DNA from: Saccharum officinarum
Lineage: Eukaryota > Streptophyta > Magnoliopsida > Poales > Poaceae
Length of the DNA: 64,000 nucleotides
Direction: 5' to 3'
Assembly (NCBI GenBank): GCA_020631735.1
Contig: CM036215.1
Span: 17,820,346-17,884,345, forward strand
Below the pieces are notes generated by a model. The model saw only the letters and a list, made by a program, of their open reading frames with translations, was not told the origin of the DNA and did not search any database. Shown piece after piece: positions 57,749 to 64,000 of this stretch (position 1 is its first letter; each line of letters opens with the position of its first letter). Position numbers and translations under genes: made by a program.

Positions 57749-58413
57749 ACTCCACCAAGCTAAACTTTTGCTAGTCCCTTAGCAAAACTAAATCCAAAGA
57801 TAACTAAGTTACTTCAAAATATCATCCTTCAAAAATACACAAGCCATCAGAAAAGAATTATCCTCAAAAATATTTTGAAAATTTGCTCTAGTTCCTTAGC
57901 CATGGGGTTTTAACTTTCAATTGAGCTTTGGATAATCAGAAAACAGAAGTAATCAAGTCAAGCACTATGTCTCAAATTCTTAATCTCTGTTTCCATCCTG
58001 AAGTTTTTAATTATATTTTCAAAATAAAACTCAGAGTCTGTATTGTATGACACTTACAAATCTATCAATATGTGACATTGAAATTCCTTACCAAGGCAAC
58101 GATGGTGTTTTGCCTTCTCTCAAGGTATTTTGGAATAAGGCAGAATATCATTGTGCCTTCTCTCTCACCGTATGACTAAGAAGCTTATATGGAGTTTATG
58201 GATGAGATCACTCATACATACTTACAAAACATATATTGTAAAGTCAAACAATGGATCTAGAGAAACTAGTCATACAATAAAATCAAGATGTGCATGTGTG
58301 TGGATACAAGGAATAGGTTAAATATATGGTGGAAGTAATAATGAATCCTAATTCTACCTTGCTCCTTTAGAAAGATTGATCTCTCTTAAAACTTAAGAAC
58401 TTAGATAAAGAAA

Positions 58414-58493
<80 letters not shown>

Positions 58494-59631
58494 CACCCAT
58501 TGTTTTGGTAGGACACTTGTCCATGTTTTACTCTCTATATATTATTTTTTTTATTTTTTATTTTTTTTACATAGCTCAGACTTCTTGTCTATCATGAAAC
58601 AATTGAGAGATAATAACAATAAATATTTAGAGCAATAATAACTGAGGCTATGAAATATATGAATAGGTGGAAAAATCCTACAAGGCATGTTTTTGTTGTT
58701 CACTCCCAGTGTAGGAGTAAAATATTTTTATGGTGATTCTAAATGGAAATGCATGTTGTTGCGTACTTCCAGTATAGAAGCAGCAAATTTAAGTGGAGTG
58801 TACGTAATCTTGATTTTAAGAGTATGACAGGTCTCTACAGGTCAACAAAGTTTGACAATACTCAATGTAAATACAAGTAGCAATAAAATAAGTACTGGTT
58901 TTCTATCCTAGCATGTATGGCTATGATAGGAATTTAATCTCTCTGTCATACAAAGACTCATCATGTGTATTTAATTTTTTTCAAAAGTAAACTCTTCAGG
59001 ACTTCATTAAAACTTAGAACAAGATAAATGACAGCTCAAAACTCTTTCACTTCTTATCTCCCAACTACCTAAGATTTGGATCAAGCATATTCCTCCACAG
59101 GTTTAAAGATTTGGCAATGAATATTTTTGGAATAGAGGAATAATTCTTAAATGAAGCTAGGTACTTCAGAAGAATTACAAATGAAGCAACTATTTATGAT
59201 AGAAGTTTTTTATTCGACACAAAAACGAGTTCATACACACTCTATTTTTATTTCAAAAGGCTCACAAAGAAAAATAATCTAAACATATTAATATATATTT
59301 TTGTATTTTTTTATCATATTCCCCATTTTTTTAGATATAGTAGTAATACTAATATTAATACTAATAATAATACGGGTAAGAAAAACTTACTGTCTGAGGG
59401 GGGTCCTCCCCCAAGCTAGCTCAACTTCGGTCACTGAGGTGGTGCTGGTGGCGAGTAATCGACACCCATTTACTGGAAGAAGTAGAGGAGGCCTTCATAC
59501 ATTTGTGTCCCTTGTTCACACATCTTCCCAAGCGTGTTGCTCGTGCTCTCCTGCCACTGTGTATGCTGATGTAGCATGTTTATGATACCTTGTTGCCCTG
59601 TCTCAAGATGAGTGAGACGGGTATCAAAGAT
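57749..59631 (-). other. 3' non-coding internal region of the Athila-like element, with long TA microsatellite
   Basis: AT-rich DNA without coding capacity. A (TA)n run of 76 bp lies at 58417-58492. Near 59398-59425 the minus strand reads AGCTTGGGGGAGGACCCCCC, the phrase that commonly follows the last frame in Athila-group elements. Confidence 0.5.
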
Positions 59632-60837
59632 CTAGAAGTCTGGCTGGTGGTACGGCTGAGGCTGAGGATGAGGCGGGTATTGCTCCGGCTGGTACCCAGG
59701 GTAGCCATGAGAGGCATGGTATGAGTACAGTGGTGGTGTAGGTGCTACATCATGGAGTCCCCTCGCAGAGAAAGACATGCGTCCTCTCTGGATGTACGCC
59801 GAATCTTCGTATTCCTGCGGAACATAATTAGAAAAATTACCTTGCCCCCAATTTTCTACTGGCGTGGGTGGATCATAGGAAGTTTGATCTTCCCATGCCC
59901 GGTGTCTCGGTTCAGATGGTCCTGGTTGGTCAAATCCTTGATAGTGAGTGAAAGCTGGTGCAGGGAGTGCACCATCTTCCCCTGTGTACCTAGGCACAAT
60001 GTTTCTCGTTATTTTGGTGGACAGACTTCTTCCAACTCCCCTGGTCGGTCTCTGCAAATCAAGCAAAAATGTTTCCACGGCATATAGACCAAGTGGTTTG
60101 TTCGACAGTTCATATTCATTTACAAATCCCTTGTATGTTACAAAGATTCTATTGCCCTTTTGTTTCAACAGATATGCTTGACTGAAAAAGTAAATGTCAA
60201 GAGATCGGCGGGGTGTGGAGATGTAGGTAATACTAGCATTCCCTAACAAATTCAGGTTTCTGGCAAGACGTGTAATCCAAGAAGTGATGGTGATAGGGCC
60301 TCGCAAAGTGTGAAGGATAGCCCAGAATGTTACCATGAGCCTAACAGACGATATTTTACGTTTCTTGATCATAGCATACATTAATTTCATCTCCTCGATC
60401 CTAACTATGCGACCTTCCCTCCTAGGAAAGAAAGTGATCCCTAACCATTTATGCATAATTCTTAAAGTGGGATTGCGAATGTCATTCATGCATAGGTCAG
60501 AACAATAGTCTTTGCCCGAAATATCTTCCCAAAATTGCTCTCTATGAAAATCGCTCAAAAGTTCATCTATTTCTACTCCGCAAGCATCAGGGAATCCTAG
60601 TCTAAGGCTGAATTCTTTCCAAGTAAATTCATATTGTTCGTTAAATAGTCTAAAGGAAACATAAGTCTCGGTGAAAGATAGAGTGCAGAGGAATTCTAAA
60701 GTAAGTAATTTGCATCCATCCTCCGAAATACTCCAATTATTATCCCATCCAATATTGTGAAAAATAAGATCGAATTCAGCATCCACCTGTTTTTTGTAAG
60801 AAGTAAGGGTCAAAGGTTGGGGTATGCTCGAACTCAT
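59632..60837 (-). CDS. Athila ORF1-like retrotransposon protein (401 aa)
   Basis: ATG at 60837 on the minus strand; the frame stays open for 401 codons. It contains ETYVSFRLFNEQYEFTWKEF, then LGFPDACGVEID, typical of the plant-specific protein of unknown function encoded by Athila-type and related elements, and a Pro/Gln/Tyr-rich tail (HPQPQPYHQPDF). No enzymatic motif, zinc knuckle or membrane segment is evident. The open frame suggests a fairly recent element or selection on the protein. Upstream, a second ATG (MSGLKKTLRSAAGAF) on the minus strand near 61066 meets a stop after 23 codons and lies in another frame, so the original N-terminus may have been longer. Its family placement is from memory of sequence texture. 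Confidence 0.6.
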   Translation of the reverse strand: MSSSIPQPLTLTSYKKQVDAEFDLIFHNIGWDNNWSISEDGCKLLTLEFLCTLSFTETYVSFRLFNEQYEFTWKEFSLRLGFPDACGVEIDELLSDFHREQFWEDISGKDYCSDLCMNDIRNPTLRIMHKWLGITFFPRREGRIVRIEEMKLMYAMIKKRKISSVRLMVTFWAILHTLRGPITITSWITRLARNLNLLGNASITYISTPRRSLDIYFFSQAYLLKQKGNRIFVTYKGFVNEYELSNKPLGLYAVETFLLDLQRPTRGVGRSLSTKITRNIVPRYTGEDGALPAPAFTHYQGFDQPGPSEPRHRAWEDQTSYDPPTPVENWGQGNFSNYVPQEYEDSAYIQRGRMSFSARGLHDVAPTPPLYSYHASHGYPGYQPEQYPPHPQPQPYHQPDF

Positions 60838-61427
60838 GATCTTTGTACAATCTCATTAGATCCTTCTCGTAGGTGGTGCGAAGCTTTATATGACGCTCTT
60901 GAAGGAGTACGTGGTGTTCTGGCTAGCTAGCGGATGAGGACCAGGGCACGGATGACATGTCTAAGTCAGAACCAGCCCGTGATGATGATCCGGTCTAGGA
61001 GTGGGTTCTCTTGTGAAAAGAGAATGCTCCAGCCGCACTCCTAAGTGTTTTCTTGAGTCCACTCATCCTGTTATACAGACAGAAATACAACTGGTGAAAA
61101 TAATGAGGGGTTAGAATAAATAAATAGTTAGGAGTCAGTGATCCCAAAGTCAGTCGTCCAGAAGTCAGTCGTTCAAGTTGAAAATTCTATATCTTGACTT
61201 CTCCTAGTACTTAGATTATTCAGGCAGCACTTCTCCTTATTGATTCTTATCTTAATGTGGCTCTAAAAATTTCAGAATACTTCTCTCCACTCAAGAACTT
61301 TCAGAATCTACTCAAAAACTAAGAATTATCAAACCGTACTTGAATTTTGGAATTTCGAGTCGGGGGTATGTTTTCTGAGTGTTTTGCGGTGTGTGGAGTA
61401 GAGGGAGAACTAGCCTTTTTATAGGCG
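60838..61427 (-). promoter_or_regulatory. Leader/promoter-like region upstream of the 401-aa frame
   Basis: The minus strand has CCTATAAAAAGGC at about 61412-61424, a good TATA box, 580 bp upstream of the ATG at 60837. A possible leader intron ends at a TATAACAG acceptor near 61069. The region abuts the LTR that begins at 61428, so the upstream part of this unit has been displaced by that insertion. Confidence 0.4.
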
Positions 61428-64000
61428 TGTCACACCCAATTTTTAAGGACAAAAATAGGATGCATAAAAGACTCATGTGTGCCCTAGGAAACGGTCGCAC
61501 ACATAAGTAGACAAATTACATAGTATCATCACAGTGCTTGTAACATAGCGAATAAATATTTAACACATAGTCTTATACAATAAATTGTAGCAACTAGTAG
61601 TAGATCTCCAACGGAAACTCCAAACACAGGGACACGGTTGACTGGTTGACACAAAGACTAGTACTCATTTCGATAATTATCATCATATTCTTCATCTATT
61701 ATGGTGGAAATAGCAAGAGTGAGTCCATGTCAAACTCCGCAAATACAACATAGGGTTCATGAGGCACAAAAGGCTAGACACTATTTAACTGTGTTTAGCT
61801 TTTAATCATCATATTACTAGCAATTGAGTAGCATCAAGGTAATATTCTTCCCATTAATGAATCAATGATCAATTGTAATAAAGATAATTAAATAGCATTA
61901 ATCATGAGCATAATACTAATAATAAATAGTAATTAACCATGATATAACAATAATATTCAACTATTCTGTAAGAATCCCCAAGGTCGCTCGTATCCGTGAG
62001 CACGGCTAGTATACTAGTTTTTAACTCTGCGCAGAGGTGTACACTTTCACTGTGAGTCATAACTTCCAAATGCATGGGTTCGCGACTCCCCAAAACACCA
62101 GAAATCATATAAAGCCACTTAAAGGTTCGTCTAACATGTCAGGGCCATTAGATTCACTCGGCAGGCAGATGTAGGAACCCCCTTTTCAAATGGCACAATT
62201 CCTTCACGGCTATACTCATAGACTAGAGGCTGTCCTACACCCAACGTGTCAAGCCATTCATACGCAAATTAAGGTAACCACTAACAAGCTAGAAAAGGTC
62301 CTTTAAACAACTAAAGCCAGAGCCATATAGCCCTCACAGCTATACTGTCAATCTCAGTTATCACTTACAGGTAAGTCCTTACGGAGAGTGACTAGAGTGT
62401 CCAACAAACAACACAATACACGCCCTAGTCCCCTATTTCAACAGTAATAAATTCATATTAATAGTTGATTGCTCAATCCATTATTCAAATTACAAGATCA
62501 TTGTTCATAATTAAGCACTAGCAATAGCTATCCAAATGCATAACCCATAGGTGTCAAGGAATCAAGATATCAATCGCTAAGTTATAATCTCTATGGTTGT
62601 CAAGGAAGACACATGCATATGTATGATAATTTCAGTGAATAGATAACAAGGACGGTCCCATGTTATACTTGCCTTGATCAAAGCTTTCCTGATGGTACTA
62701 CTGATCTGGCTCAAAATAATACTCCGGATCGTCAAGAAACTGCTCACCGTCTATACTTGATCATCAATCATCAACATACAATCATCCGAGCAATCAAACA
62801 CGAAGCAAACAAAAAGACATAATTAGAACAGTACACTAACAGTAGCAAAACAGTATGAAAAGTTTGTAAAACTCTTCTACACGTTACCACGATCACACAG
62901 ACGTAAAGATCACGAAATTCGGATTTAAAACGTGAAAGTTAAGAATTTTCTAAGATTTCCTTTAGATAAATAATTACTTTAATATAAACTCAAAAATTAA
63001 ATTTCTCAAACCTACTGTATAGCTACACTAACATGTAGAGCTCACAAATAAAAACCTAACGCAACTTGAACGGGTCAAATCGGAGTGAAAACGAAGATTT
63101 TATGATCAAAACAATTTTAGTGGAAAAACTGTAAATACCAGAAAAACGTATTTTTGATTTAACGAGAAGAAATACGTTTTCAAAACGAAGAAGCGTATCT
63201 CCTAAATGACGCTAAGGACAGCGGGTTTTATTATAGAAAAGTCTAGGGACTCTTTAACAAATCTACGCCGCAAAGGGGTATCTTCTAATCTCGTCCACTG
63301 ATCAACAAACGGACGGCTGACATTCATTACGAGAGAGAAGAAAAAAAATCGGCCGTCTCCCTCAACGCCGGCCGGTGGCCGCCATGGCCGGCGTGAGCGG
63401 CTCACCGGAGATCACGGTTTTGGCTATATAGACCACCAAACGAAAGAGAAGCTCATCGGGATCTCACCAACGCAGGTTAGGGAGGCAAGAACGGATCCAA
63501 GACGTGTTGCGGCTCGGGAAGACGGCGGCGCCATTACCGGCTTCGGCAAACTCACCAGAGCTCTATGTTCTCGCAATTCAAGGCACCACAGTTCAAAAGA
63601 AAAGCACGGGGAGGTAGAGAAGAGGATGGCGAGCTCACCAATTTGCTTACCGAGGCGATTTAGGCGGCCAACAACGAGTCCTAGCAACGGCGGCGTTGGA
63701 ACATGTGGCGGCTCGGCTAGGGCAAATCCACGACTCAAAATTTGGGTAAAACGAAAGGAGATAGGCGCGACTCTAGCTTATATGGGGTTGGGACACCTCA
63801 ACTTGGATCAAAATCCTAAGAAGATCGAGTTTGATTCGATGAAGATTGAGCTCATGACCAGCTCGGTTACGACATGAGGAAGAAACACGGCTGACAGCGG
63901 GGTCCCACCCATCAGCGACTCGAAAGAAGGAAACGCGCAGCAACAGCGGCTCCTGGGTTGACCCACACGCGAGAGAGCGGAAGGGAAAACGGGCTGCTCG
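61428..64000 (-). mobile_element. Partial LTR related to those of the young element (runs off the window)
   Basis: It begins TGTCACACCC at 61428, the same end as at 29401 and 36771. Many blocks align with that LTR: TCCATGTC-AACTC near 61724, CACTCGTGACCGTGAGCACGG-like text near 61984, and 62840-63100, which I estimate by eye at about 85 percent identity. No primer site follows on the 3' side, so this is either a 3' LTR or a solo LTR whose other end lies beyond 64000. Minus-strand TATA candidates are near 63425 and 63778. Open frames at 63200-63880 are LTR leader sequence. Confidence 0.75.

Noticed and set aside
58417..58492. Long TA run as a possible origin or structural element
   Set aside because: A plain microsatellite in retrotransposon DNA; nothing else supports a function.
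1..64000. CRISPR arrays, operons, ribosome-binding sites, rho-independent terminators
   Set aside because: The window is plant nuclear DNA. The tandem repeats lack spacer structure and all gene evidence is of spliced eukaryotic type.

Overview
This is nuclear DNA from a grass, most likely a panicoid (sorghum / sugarcane / maize group). The reasons are spliced genes with GC-rich exons and AT-rich introns, a two-copy non-coding repeat of a type I recall as very common in sorghum and maize, and nested LTR retrotransposons with plant-type initiator-Met primer sites. There is no bacterial or phage character: no operons, CRISPR arrays or insertion sequences. I recognised no tRNA or rRNA gene.

Layout. 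1-1036 is the end of a minus-strand LTR. 1608-7651 is an LTR split by a second LTR-like element (2044-6884). 8309-9340 is one copy of a dispersed repeat family. 11245-16811 holds the one clearly intact host gene, a four-exon type 2C protein phosphatase of 440 aa with small transposons in its introns. 21530-27180 is a truncated Gypsy-type element (5' LTR, primer site, decayed gag) whose LTR carries a younger solo LTR (22764-24013) with perfect duplicated target sites and five 50-bp tandem repeats. 28108-28215 is an orphan exon. 28918-40854 is a LINE-like element with 16-bp target duplications, interrupted by a very young gag/protease-only LTR element (29401-40109).

The right part holds decayed host genes. 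42740-47841 is a type-B response regulator (cytokinin signalling) whose first receiver exon runs into a stop and whose phosphoacceptor exon I cannot find; the DNA-binding and C-terminal exons are intact, and its promoter lies at the end of a three-copy array of about 250 bp. 49589-51761 is an element bounded by inverted repeats. 52175-52613 is a frameshifted lipid-transfer-protein-like pseudogene on the minus strand. 52752-56211 is a fatty acyl-CoA reductase pseudogene with two Tyr-to-stop changes, missing both ends. From 56300 the window is again retrotransposon: an LTR and a 401-aa Athila-ORF1-like reading frame on the minus strand, then a partial LTR (61428-64000) related to those of the young element.

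No two genes here clearly form a pathway. The phosphatase stands alone. The lipid-transfer and acyl reductase remnants are neighbours and both families act in surface-lipid biology, but both are broken. I found no convincing new biological system. The points most worth a second look are the young element carrying two diverged protease domains, the receiver-less response regulator with its triplicated promoter, and the phosphatase with a MAPK-docking-like motif and a palindromic W-box.
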